DNA of 8,288 bases from Natrialbaceae archaeon (GTDB taxonomy: Archaea > Halobacteriota > Halobacteria > Halobacteriales > Natrialbaceae). Under the pieces are notes generated by a model, which was not told the DNA's origin, ran no database searches, and was given only the letters and a program-made list of their open reading frames with translations. Each line of letters begins with the position of its first letter. The first letter of the stretch is position 1. The DNA is taken from the NCBI GenBank assembly GCA_003552885.1, contig PUPA01000154.1, positions 1-8,288 on the forward strand. Reading direction: 5' to 3'. Below are positions 1 to 5,849 of the stretch, one piece after another. The translations under genes were made by a program, and so were the position numbers.

Positions 1-1172
1 GAGGAGGTGACGATGCCGCGGGTGATGCCGAACGCGGCGTCCTCGAAGGCGTCGGTCAGCTCGAGGCCGAGCTCCATCCCCAGGGTGGGGTCGTCGCCGA
101 TCCCCCGGCCGAGACAGACGACGACCTCGTGACCGGTGAGGTCGACGCCTTCATCGAGCTGGTCGTGTTCGAGGACCTCGACGCCGAACCAGTCGTCCAC
201 TAACTGCATCTCGTGTTCGACGACGATCCCCTCCCGGTCGGGGTCCGGCTCGGGGACGTCGAAGGTGCCGGGGATCACCGAGGCCGCCTGGGGGTGAAAG
301 TCCCGGTCGGGGTTGTCGAGACAGAGGATCGTCGAGTATTCGAAGCCCGAGAAGTCCGGCCGTTTCATATGCAAGACCCGCTCGAAGACCCTCTTCACGC
401 CGGGCTCGCCCGTCTTCACTGGGTTCGAGATCTCGACGTCCTCGATGAACAGGTCCGAACAGTCCGAGGCGAGCCCGGAGTCGAGTTCGGCCTGGACGAG
501 CGCCGAGAGGTCCCGGCCGTTGTTCGTCGCCGGAAACAGCGCGTACCGGGGCTCGTCGTACGCCCGCCAGTCCGTGCTCTCGAGGCTCCCCTGTCCCCGG
601 GCCATGTGGGCGGCGATCTCGGTGTACGGCTTGTGGACGAACCGGGAGAGTCTGGGATCCTCGTGGAAGACGGCGACGTCCGCGCCGTAGGCGATCGTCT
701 CCTCGGCCAGCACCGCACAGTCCTCGCCGATGACGACCGCGACGACGGCCTCCTCGTCGCCGTACTCCTCGGCGTAGGCGTCCATCAGCTCGCGGGCCTT
801 CCCGAGCATCTCCTTCGAGACGTCGGTCAGCTCGCCGGCCTGGGTCTCACAGAAGACCCACATGTCCCCGTAGTCGCCACCCTGGAGCGCTCTGACGTGT
901 TTCTTGTCCCGCGTGGGTCGGGCACCGTCTGCTCCCCCGATATCCTCGCTCACCCCGTCCTCCGGCGACTCGCTCGCGTCTCCCGCTTCACCCTCCTCCG
1001 CCGTCTCCGCTCCGTCCCGGACGGCTTCGATCCGCCGTTCGATCGCCGCCTTCGCCGTCTTCCGGTCCTCGCCGTCGCGTTCGGCGTCGAGGGCTGTCTC
1101 GAGCGTCCCGACGTCGTCGATCGAGTCGATCGCCTCGGTCAGCTCCTCGACGGTGTGTTCGCTTGGATCCAT
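1..1172 (-). CDS. etfA: Electron transfer flavoprotein alpha subunit (EtfA/FixB), 3' end cut by window edge
   Basis: Partial: 390 codons from ATG at 1172 run open to position 1. EtfA carries the FAD and, with EtfB, passes electrons from flavin dehydrogenases to an ETF:quinone oxidoreductase. The Rossmann-like N-terminal domain begins near residue 105 (WVFCETQAGELTDVSKEMLGKA). The FAD-domain signature appears as VVCLGRGIGDD near residues 350-359, followed by a segment with the expected Arg (FGITRGIV); the last part of the FAD domain lies outside. The usual family start corresponds to about residue 105, so there is an N-terminal extension of about 100 residues: a small helical segment (residues 1-50) and an acidic Gly/Ala/Asp/Glu linker (residues 51-90). 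The start is supported by GGTGAT (minus strand, 1177-1182) four nt upstream. Only one base separates it from the etfB stop, so the two are surely cotranscribed and probably translationally coupled. In haloarchaea fixC and fixX often follow. The family call is confident; electron bifurcation cannot be judged here. Confidence 0.95.
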   Translation of the reverse strand, partial: MDPSEHTVEELTEAIDSIDDVGTLETALDAERDGEDRKTAKAAIERRIEAVRDGAETAEEGEAGDASESPEDGVSEDIGGADGARPTRDKKHVRALQGGDYGDMWVFCETQAGELTDVSKEMLGKARELMDAYAEEYGDEEAVVAVVIGEDCAVLAEETIAYGADVAVFHEDPRLSRFVHKPYTEIAAHMARGQGSLESTDWRAYDEPRYALFPATNNGRDLSALVQAELDSGLASDCSDLFIEDVEISNPVKTGEPGVKRVFERVLHMKRPDFSGFEYSTILCLDNPDRDFHPQAASVIPGTFDVPEPDPDREGIVVEHEMQLVDDWFGVEVLEHDQLDEGVDLTGHEVVVCLGRGIGDDPTLGMELGLELTDAFEDAAFGITRGIVTS

Positions 1173-1173
1173 C

Positions 1174-2037
1174 TCAATCACCCGCCGCGTACGGCCGAAG
1201 TCGCTCGAGCAGCTCGCCCATCGCCGCCTCGTCGTCCGGCTCGATCGTCGTCGCCTCGCGTTCGGAGGGCGCCTTCGGGATCGGATCGACGCCGGCGACG
1301 ATCGTCGGGGAGCCGTCGAGCCCGATGTAGTCCGGATCGAGGTTCATCTCCTCGTGGTCCCACACCGTGAGATGCTCCTCGTACTCCTCGGCTCGCGCGC
1401 GGGTTTCCGCCCGGAGCCGTTTGTGCTCGAGGCGGTGGGAGGCCTTCCGGTAGGTGGGGGCGAACTCCGGGTCCGGGACGACGAGACAGGGCAGCGACGT
1501 CTCGACCGTCTCGATCTCGTCGATGTCGCCCTCGACGAGGCGTTTCGCCCGCAGGCTTCGTTCGTCGGGGTCGACGTCTACGGCGACGACGTGGGTGACC
1601 ATCGGCCACTCCATACACCAGCTCGTCTGGGGGCCGGTGTGGCCCGTCTCGCCGTCGGCCGTCTTGAACCCCGCAAAGAGGACGTCCACGTCGGCGACCT
1701 CCTCCTGGTACTTCTCTAAGGCCGCCGAGAGGGTGATCGCCGTCGCCCAGGTGTCGGCGGCCGCACACTCCCGGTCGGAGAGGAGATACAGGTCGTCGGC
1801 GTACACCGACTCCATAGCCTCCCCCAGCACCGACTTGTACCCCGGCGGTCCCATGCTCATCACGCTCACGTTGCCGCCGTGGCGGACCCTCGTCTGCAGG
1901 GCTGCCTCGAGGGCGAACGCGTCGTTCGGGTTCATCACCGTCGGCGTCTTTCCCCGCTCGAGGTGTCCCTCCTCGTTGAACGAGACGGCGCCCTCCGAGA
2001 AGTCGGGGACTCCCTTGGTCAACACGACGGACCTCAC
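1174..2037 (-). CDS. etfB: Electron transfer flavoprotein beta subunit (EtfB/FixA)
   Basis: 287 aa, the partner of EtfA; ETF beta binds AMP or a second flavin and docks to the electron donor dehydrogenase. Recognisable family blocks are the N-terminal strand VVLTKGVPDF (4-13), MNPNDAFALEAAL (35-47), SVMSMGPPGY (58-67), YLLSDRECAAADTWATA (84-100), DGETGHTGPQ (128-137) in the nucleotide/flavin-binding loop, VETSLPCLVV (178-187), and IGLDGSPTIV (238-247) near the C terminus. It is somewhat longer than the usual 250-260 aa because of a charged helical insertion around 204-228. I chose GTG at 2037: it puts the first beta strand at the very N terminus and has GAGGTG six nt upstream (2044-2049). The open frame runs much further upstream, to 2487, but that part overlaps the acetyltransferase gene antisense-free in another frame and lacks family similarity. 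GTG at 2046 is a possible alternative. First gene of an operon with etfA. Confidence 0.95.
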   Translation of the reverse strand: MRSVVLTKGVPDFSEGAVSFNEEGHLERGKTPTVMNPNDAFALEAALQTRVRHGGNVSVMSMGPPGYKSVLGEAMESVYADDLYLLSDRECAAADTWATAITLSAALEKYQEEVADVDVLFAGFKTADGETGHTGPQTSWCMEWPMVTHVVAVDVDPDERSLRAKRLVEGDIDEIETVETSLPCLVVPDPEFAPTYRKASHRLEHKRLRAETRARAEEYEEHLTVWDHEEMNLDPDYIGLDGSPTIVAGVDPIPKAPSEREATTIEPDDEAAMGELLERLRPYAAGD

Positions 2038-2043
2038 CTCGAC

Positions 2044-2049
2044 CACCTC
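2044..2049 (-). promoter_or_regulatory. Shine-Dalgarno site that fixes the etfB start
   Basis: GAGGTG on the minus strand, complementary to the conserved 3' end of archaeal 16S rRNA, lies six nt upstream of GTG 2037. This argues for the non-ATG start at 2037 over the upstream GTG at 2046, which falls inside this site. Confidence 0.6.
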
Positions 2050-2094
2050 ACCAGTACACTGGTTTCGGGTACCATGCTCGTCTCTCTCTATCCC

Positions 2095-2110
2095 AGTATA
2101 ACTATTAAGA
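2095..2110 (-). promoter_or_regulatory. Probable TATA region of the etfBA operon
   Basis: An A/T-rich island (minus strand TTCTTAATAGTTATAC) stands out between the acetyltransferase stop at 2160 and etfB. A TATA box here would put transcription start near 2070-2075 and give a leader of about 35 nt carrying the Shine-Dalgarno site. This suggests etfBA has its own promoter rather than relying on read-through from the acetyltransferase gene. Inferred from base composition and spacing only. Confidence 0.5.
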
Positions 2111-2159
2111 ATGTGGGTAGCTCGTCCCGGCCGCGGCGGCCGTCGTCTCCGGCGGCCAG

Positions 2160-2651
2160 CTACAGCGATCGTGCGACCATCTCGCCCCAGTGTTCGAAAC
2201 CGTGGCGGGCGTAGAACGCCCGTGCGCGCTCGTTGTCCCGGTCGACGTCGAGGACGAGCCGATCGATCGGCAGCCGCTGGTCGCGGGCGACCGAGACCGC
2301 AGCCGCCACGAGTTCGTCGGCGACGCCGGCCCCGCGATGGCGCTCCTCGAGGAACACCTCGTTGAGAACCGCCGCGTCCCAGATCATCGCGAGCGATTCG
2401 GGGAGGACGAAGACGTAGCCGACGAGCCCGTCGTCGTCGGCCACGGTCACCGCCCGGGGCTCCTCCTCGAGACAGCGATCGACCCACGCGAGATACCGGT
2501 CACGGTACTCCTCGGTGAGCTTCCCGCGGTAGCTCCGTTCTTTCTCCGCGCCACCGGTTCCACTCGCGAGGGTCAGTTCGAACGACCGTTTGAGCTCCCA
2601 GAGGGCGTCACGGTCGGTCTCGGGGTCGTAGCGTCGGATCTCCGCCGTCAT
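2160..2651 (-). CDS. GNAT-family N-acetyltransferase
   Basis: 163 aa, about the usual size of a single-domain GNAT. These enzymes move an acetyl group from acetyl-CoA to an amine; the substrate cannot be read from sequence. The acetyl-CoA pyrophosphate-binding motif A is visible as EERHRGAGVADELV (102-115; pattern R-x-x-G-x-G/A at 104-109) after the beta-4 strand NEVFLE. Motif B follows as LDVDRDNERARAFYARHGF (134-152), ending in the typical Y-x-x-x-G-F. The N-terminal half (substrate side) has the strand TAEIRRYDPETDRDALWEL and an acidic/basic helical region. I chose ATG at 2651, where family similarity begins; the frame extends to 2771 but the extra 40 residues are Arg/His-rich low-complexity and overlap the divergent regulator. 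There is no clear Shine-Dalgarno or TATA box upstream. It ends 58 nt before the etfBA TATA region, so some read-through into that operon is possible. No named gene is assigned. Confidence 0.9.
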   Translation of the reverse strand: MTAEIRRYDPETDRDALWELKRSFELTLASGTGGAEKERSYRGKLTEEYRDRYLAWVDRCLEEEPRAVTVADDDGLVGYVFVLPESLAMIWDAAVLNEVFLEERHRGAGVADELVAAAVSVARDQRLPIDRLVLDVDRDNERARAFYARHGFEHWGEMVARSL

Positions 2652-2742
2652 GGTCGCCCTTTCTCGACGGTGGTGGTGTCTCTGTCGGTCCCTCGTGGAC
2701 GTCCGCCGTCGATCGCCTCGAACGTCTCCGCCGCCCGTTCGG

Positions 2743-2750
2743 TAGCTACT
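2743..2750 (+). promoter_or_regulatory. Weak TATA-like element for the HTH regulator gene
   Basis: TAGCTACT is the least GC-rich spot in the 125-bp divergent region 2652-2776 and is centred about 30 nt upstream of ATG 2777, the spacing expected for a leaderless haloarchaeal transcript. The match to a TATA box is poor. Nothing else stands out in this region, and no equivalent box is seen for the acetyltransferase gene. Confidence 0.25.
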
Positions 2751-2776
2751 TGAGTCGACCCGTGCAGCCAACGCAC

Positions 2777-3484
2777 ATGACCGGAGGGCCGAGACGCGAA
2801 CTCGCAGAGAAGATCGCCGGGGAGATCACGCTCAGCGACGATCCGGGGGCGACCTTGCGCAAGTGGCGGACGGACTTCGACGTCTCCCAGACCGATCTGG
2901 CGGCCGAACTCGAGGTCTCCTCGTCGGTGATCTCCGACTACGAGAGCGGCCGCCGGGAGAGTCCCGGGATCGGCGTCGTCCGGCGGCTCGTCGACGGCCT
3001 GCTCGAGATCGACGAACGTCGGGGTGGGGAACGGATCCGCCAGTACGAACGGGTGCTCTCGGCGGGGTTCGACAGCGAGGTGGTGCTCGACCTCCGGGAG
3101 TACGCGACGTCGGTCGAGCTCGCTGGGCTGTACGACGAACTCGACGCCAGGGAGGCCATCGCCGGAAACGCCGACCGCGTCAGCGGCCACACCGTCATCG
3201 ACAGCATCCAGGCGATCACCCGTCTCTCGAGTGAGGAGTTCTTCCGGCTGTACGGCCAGAGCACGAACCGCGTGCTGGTGTTCACGAACGTCACCCGTGG
3301 CGAGGGTGTCGGCATCGCCCTCCGGGTGGTCAACCCCACACCGAACGCCGTCGTCCTCCACGGACTGGCCGAGTCGGACCTGTGGGAACACGCCGTCGAC
3401 CTCGCACGCATCGACGGCTACTCGCTCGCGGTGACGACGACGCCGATGGAGGAGCTCCTCGACCGGCTCTCGACGCTCGAGTGA
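2777..3484 (+). CDS. Helix-turn-helix (Xre/Cro-type) transcriptional regulator, archaeal type
   Basis: 235 aa, soluble. The N-terminal part has a lambda-repressor-like helix-turn-helix, roughly 24-60: TLRKWRTDFDVSQTDLAAEL, then VSSSVISDYESGRR, with the typical 'S-Q-x-x-L-A' and 'S-x-x-S-x-Y-E-x-G-R' signatures. It is followed by a helical linker (64-125) and a C-terminal alpha/beta domain (135-235) including GHTVIDSIQAITRLS, RVLVFTNVTRGEG and LRVVNPTPNAVVLHGL. That domain is what I recall from conserved archaeal HTH proteins of unknown ligand; it may sense a small molecule, but this is inference. The start is ATG 2777; an in-frame TTG at 2750 would add nine residues without family character and overlaps the probable promoter. 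It is transcribed divergently from the acetyltransferase gene and convergently with the phosphodiesterase gene, with 25 bp between stops. Targets are unknown; autoregulation or control of the divergent gene is a guess. Confidence 0.9.
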   Translation: MTGGPRRELAEKIAGEITLSDDPGATLRKWRTDFDVSQTDLAAELEVSSSVISDYESGRRESPGIGVVRRLVDGLLEIDERRGGERIRQYERVLSAGFDSEVVLDLREYATSVELAGLYDELDAREAIAGNADRVSGHTVIDSIQAITRLSSEEFFRLYGQSTNRVLVFTNVTRGEGVGIALRVVNPTPNAVVLHGLAESDLWEHAVDLARIDGYSLAVTTTPMEELLDRLSTLE

Positions 3485-3509
3485 ACCAGCGACCGCCGAG
3501 AACGGGCCA

Positions 3510-4853
3510 CTAGACGATGCTGGCCCCGTCGAACTCCCCGCGGGAGTACTCGACGTCCATCAGCTCGAGGATCGTCGGCGCGAGGTCGTAGAGGTCGACG
3601 TCCTCGATCGTCGCCGACGGCTCGTCGATGAACAACGCGGCGTCCTCGAAGCTGTGCATGCCGTTTCGCGGACCGGTGTCGAACACCCCGTTCTCGCCGC
3701 TGAAGCCGGCTTTCAGGTCGTAGCCCTCCCGCGGGATCGCCACCAGGTCGGGGGCGATCTCGTCGTGGTCGCCACGGAACGCCGCCTCCTTTCTCACGAC
3801 GCGGTCGATCACCCTCTCGCCGTTCGGAGCCTCGAACTCGAGCAGCCGGGCTTCGAGCTCGTCGCGAACCTCGTCGTACGCGGATTCGGGAACCGACCCG
3901 CGGGGCTCTCGACCCTCGAGGTTGAGGTAGAACCGGCCCGGAATAAACGAGTACGCCCGGGTGTCGTCTGCGATGTCGTTCAGCTCGGTGGGTTCGTCCG
4001 TGTCGAAAGCGAGCCACCCCTCCTCGCGGAGCCACTCGTTGCAGTGGACCTCGTACTCGAGGCTGGTGAAACCGTGATCGGAGGCGAGGATCAGGGTGAC
4101 GTCTTCGGGGAGAGCCTCCCGGAGCCGGCCGACGTACTCGTCGAGCTTGCGGTAGAATTCGAGAAACTCCTCGCGGTACTTCCCGTCGCGTTCGTAATCT
4201 CTGAACAGGAAGTGGTTGACCCGGTCGGTAGTCATGAAGACGCCGAAAAAGAGGTCCCAGTCGTCGGCCTCGATGTACCGGGAGAACGCTTCGAACCGGG
4301 CGTCGACGACCTCGTGTGCGTCCTCTAGAAACGCCGTCTTGTCCTCCTCGTGGCCGAGTTTCGGGTCGACGTCGATCCGGTATCCCATGGAGTCGAGTTC
4401 GGCCCGGAAGCTCTCCGGCAGCGCCGCGTTCTCCAACCCGGGCGAGAGGAAGCCCGAAACCATCCGCTTTACGTCCCGCTGTGGGGGAAACGTCACGGGG
4501 ACGTTCATCACGGTGGCCGCTCGCCCCTCGGTGGCCACGCGGTCCCAGACGCGTTCGGCCTGGACCTCACGGCCCATCGGAACGTAGGTGTCGTAGGTGC
4601 CGACCTCCCGGTCCTGGAAGCCGTAGACGCCGGTTTCTCCGGGGTTCATCCCCGTCGTGAGCGCGGGCCAGCAGGCGCTCGACTCCGGCGGGACGATACT
4701 CGAGATCTCACCGGCGGAACCCTCCTCGGCCAGCGTCGCGAACGTCGGAAACTCCTCGGGGTTCGAAGCGAGCAGGCTGTACGGCACTCCGTCGATACCG
4801 ACGAACGCGACCCGCGGCGAACCGTTGCCCCGGAGTCGGTCGAACAGACCCAT
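3510..4853 (-). CDS. Alkaline-phosphatase-superfamily phosphodiesterase / nucleotide pyrophosphatase-like protein
   Basis: 447 aa, no signal peptide, so probably cytoplasmic. It belongs to the type I phosphodiesterase/nucleotide pyrophosphatase group, metal-dependent enzymes that hydrolyse phosphate mono- or diesters; the substrate is not predictable. Metal ligands and active site are visible: Asp21 in FVGIDGVPYSLL; the nucleophile position within IVPPESSACWPALTTG, where Ser58 aligns with the usual Thr/Ser; Asp210 and His214 in TTDRVNHFLF; Asp259-His260 in LASDHGF; and His400 in GMHSFEDAAL. The C-terminal DLAPTILELMDV (423-434) is also a typical family block. The length suits the archaeal members. 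The start ATG 4853 is supported by a TATA box at the spacing of a leaderless transcript. The gene converges on the HTH regulator gene. Some archaeal members act near nucleotide-sugar or phosphonate pathways, but nothing in this neighbourhood points to one. Confidence 0.92.
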   Translation of the reverse strand: MGLFDRLRGNGSPRVAFVGIDGVPYSLLASNPEEFPTFATLAEEGSAGEISSIVPPESSACWPALTTGMNPGETGVYGFQDREVGTYDTYVPMGREVQAERVWDRVATEGRAATVMNVPVTFPPQRDVKRMVSGFLSPGLENAALPESFRAELDSMGYRIDVDPKLGHEEDKTAFLEDAHEVVDARFEAFSRYIEADDWDLFFGVFMTTDRVNHFLFRDYERDGKYREEFLEFYRKLDEYVGRLREALPEDVTLILASDHGFTSLEYEVHCNEWLREEGWLAFDTDEPTELNDIADDTRAYSFIPGRFYLNLEGREPRGSVPESAYDEVRDELEARLLEFEAPNGERVIDRVVRKEAAFRGDHDEIAPDLVAIPREGYDLKAGFSGENGVFDTGPRNGMHSFEDAALFIDEPSATIEDVDLYDLAPTILELMDVEYSRGEFDGASIV

Positions 4854-4871
4854 AGCGCCCCGTAGTCCGAC

Positions 4872-4884
4872 CTCGTATAAGAAG
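4872..4884 (-). promoter_or_regulatory. TATA box of the phosphodiesterase gene
   Basis: Minus strand CTTCTTATACGAG, with TTATAC at 4875-4880, is centred about 25 nt upstream of ATG 4853. That predicts transcription starting at or next to the start codon, the common leaderless arrangement in haloarchaea. It is a good match and stands out against the GC-rich surroundings. Confidence 0.65.
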
Positions 4885-4944
4885 GTTCGTCCCGCTCTGC
4901 GGTCGGTGAGAGCGCTGTTCGCGCCGGTCTCGGACCCTCCGTGG

Positions 4945-5055
4945 CTATTCTCCCCGACCGTTTGGCGCGTCGGGATCGAAGTTCGCGGGCACGACGGTCG
5001 GGTGCGAGACGCCGAAGCTGACCTCCTCCTCCGAGCTGTCCGGAGCGGTTGCCAT
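4945..5055 (-). CDS. Small acidic protein, 36 aa, unknown function
   Basis: ATG at 5055 to TAG at 4945-4947 encodes 36 residues: an acidic start (TAPDSSEEEVS), a middle VSFGVSHPTVVPANFDPDAP (12-31), and a short Gly/Arg/Glu end. No membrane segment and no Cys pairs, so it is not a CPxCG zinc microprotein. Support for it being real: third codon positions in the middle are almost all G or C, as in neighbouring genes; composition is acidic like other haloarchaeal proteins; an A/T-rich TATA-like stretch lies about 30 nt upstream; and it fills an otherwise empty gap between the phosphodiesterase gene and the repeat-protein gene. Against it: it is very short and I do not recognise a family with certainty. 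It could be missed by automatic gene callers. Function unknown. Confidence 0.5.
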   Translation of the reverse strand: MATAPDSSEEEVSFGVSHPTVVPANFDPDAPNGRGE

Positions 5056-5081
5056 CACGGACGTCGGTACGGCCTCCCGCC

Positions 5082-5095
5082 GAATAAAATTACCC
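5082..5095 (-). promoter_or_regulatory. TATA-like region upstream of the 36-aa ORF
   Basis: Minus strand GGTAATTTTATTCG is the most A/T-rich stretch near here and is centred about 33 nt upstream of ATG 5055. A transcription start close to the ATG would follow. It lies downstream of the repeat-protein stop at 5183, so the small ORF would have its own transcript. Confidence 0.45.
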
Positions 5096-5101
5096 ATGCT
5101 C

Positions 5102-5131
5102 ATAACTCATCCGGGATAACGGCCCGATAAC
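5102..5131 (-). repeat. Three GTTAT elements upstream of the 36-aa ORF promoter
   Basis: On the plus strand ATAAC occurs at 5102-5106, 5116-5120 and 5127-5131; the outer two are part of the longer repeat ATAACTC, 25 bp apart. The array sits just upstream of the TATA-like region of the small ORF, where an activator or a second promoter element could act. Could equally be a chance A/T pocket. Confidence 0.3.
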
Positions 5132-5182
5132 TCGTGCGTATCGCTCCCCGTCCGACGGTCGGTCGCCTCCCCGGGTGGCCGT

Positions 5183-5719
5183 TTATTCGTCACCGTCGCC
5201 GGAAGGCGTCCCGTCGTCCGCAGCCCCCTCACCGACGCGCTTTTCGACCGACTCGACGCGCTCTTTGACCTCCTCGACGCGTTCCCCGACGCTCTTCTCG
5301 ACGGCCTCTTCGACGGTCTCGCCCACGCTCTCCTCGACGGTCTTGCCGACCGCCTCGTCTACCGTCCGTTCGACGGTCTCGCCCACGCTCTTCTCGACGG
5401 TCTTGCCGACCGCCTCGTCTACCGTCCGTTCGACGGTCTCGCCCACGCTCTTTTCGACCGTGTCCTCCACCGTCCGCTCGACGGTCTCGTCGACCGTGTC
5501 TTCGACGGTCTCCTTGACCGCCTGGGTCATCCAGTCGGGATCGAAGCGAGCCATCTTCCAGACCACGTGGACGATGTAGGAGACGAACACGCCGAGGCCG
5601 AACGCGACCCCGACCTGCGTGCCGAGGGCGGCGATCAGCACGATCGAGACCAGGATCAACAGGCCGTAGGCGAAATCGACGATCGCGTCGACGTGGATGG
5701 GCCTCACGGTCGGGACCAC
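5183..5719 (-). CDS. Membrane-anchored protein with a long (T/S/A)V-x-x tetrad-repeat domain, unknown function
   Basis: 178 aa from GTG 5719. Residues 11-55 hold two hydrophobic helices (AIVDFAYGLLILVSIVLIAAL and VGVAFGLGVFVSYIVHVVW), followed by a conserved-looking WKMARFDPDWM. From residue 67 to 150 the chain is 21 consecutive four-residue units of the form (A/T/S)-V-x-x, with x mostly Glu, Asp, Lys, Arg or Gly; only the last unit breaks the pattern with Arg. It ends in a heptad-like V-spaced stretch and an acidic tail (GEGAADDGTPSGDGDE). A strict period of four suggests a long helix with one valine stripe and charged faces, which may self-associate or lie on a surface. Start is uncertain: GTG 5719 or GTG 5707 (MRPIHVDAIV, 174 aa); no ATG and no clear Shine-Dalgarno. 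The reading frame itself is secure. I know of similar haloarchaeal membrane proteins with charged repeat tails, but no function. Confidence 0.8.
   Translation of the reverse strand: MVPTVRPIHVDAIVDFAYGLLILVSIVLIAALGTQVGVAFGLGVFVSYIVHVVWKMARFDPDWMTQAVKETVEDTVDETVERTVEDTVEKSVGETVERTVDEAVGKTVEKSVGETVERTVDEAVGKTVEESVGETVEEAVEKSVGERVEEVKERVESVEKRVGEGAADDGTPSGDGDE
5311..5450. repeat. 60-bp in-frame tandem repeat, about 2.3 copies
   Basis: Positions 5311-5370 and 5371-5430 differ at one base (5332 C against 5392 T), and 5431-5450 repeats the first 20 bases again. Each 60-bp unit encodes 20 residues, five valine tetrads (SVGE TVER TVDE AVGK TVE). The near identity at the DNA level, including synonymous positions, indicates a recent duplication by slippage or unequal recombination within the repeat-protein gene. 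It is coding and has no spacers. Confidence 0.95.
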
Positions 5720-5849
5720 CCCACGTTCGGGATCGGCTCGTCCACACGCGGTCGGTCAGTCGGCGGGGATCGACGCGACACGTCGGCGTTCGAACGTCGG
5801 GACACGGGGAGGTGGTTCGGCGGCTCCGTTGAAACCGTTTGGGATCCGC
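5720..5849. other. Short non-coding gap between two minus-strand membrane-protein genes
   Basis: 130 bp between the start of the repeat-protein gene and the stop of the small membrane-protein gene. GC-rich; I see no TATA box at leaderless spacing, no terminator-like hairpin with a T run, and no convincing ORF. It may serve as the leader of the downstream gene if that gene is read from the 6065 gene's promoter. Confidence 0.4.

Noticed and set aside
213..1370. 385-residue plus-strand open frame opposite etfA/etfB
   Set aside because: Antisense shadow produced by the high-GC codon pattern; the minus strand here encodes clear EtfA and EtfB family blocks, and the plus translation is Arg/Val/Leu low-information.
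2038..2487. N-terminal extension of the etfB frame
   Set aside because: The extra 150 residues lie across the acetyltransferase gene, are Arg-rich, and are preceded by no promoter; the Shine-Dalgarno site and family start point to 2037.
2648..3391. 247-residue minus-strand frame opposite the HTH regulator
   Set aside because: The plus strand carries an unmistakable helix-turn-helix protein; the antisense frame has no recognisable domain.
3654..4328. 224-residue plus-strand frame inside the phosphodiesterase gene
   Set aside because: All active-site motifs of the phosphodiesterase are on the minus strand; this frame is an antisense shadow.
5311..5450. Repeats as a possible CRISPR array
   Set aside because: Copies are directly adjacent with no unique spacers and keep one reading frame; a protein repeat explains them.
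5175..5579. Ser/Thr-rich repetitive plus-strand frame (STVSPTLFS repeats), resembling a surface mucin
   Set aside because: It is the reverse-strand reading of the 60-bp repeats. The minus-strand frame has membrane helices, an acidic composition typical of haloarchaea and an intact start region, so it is preferred.
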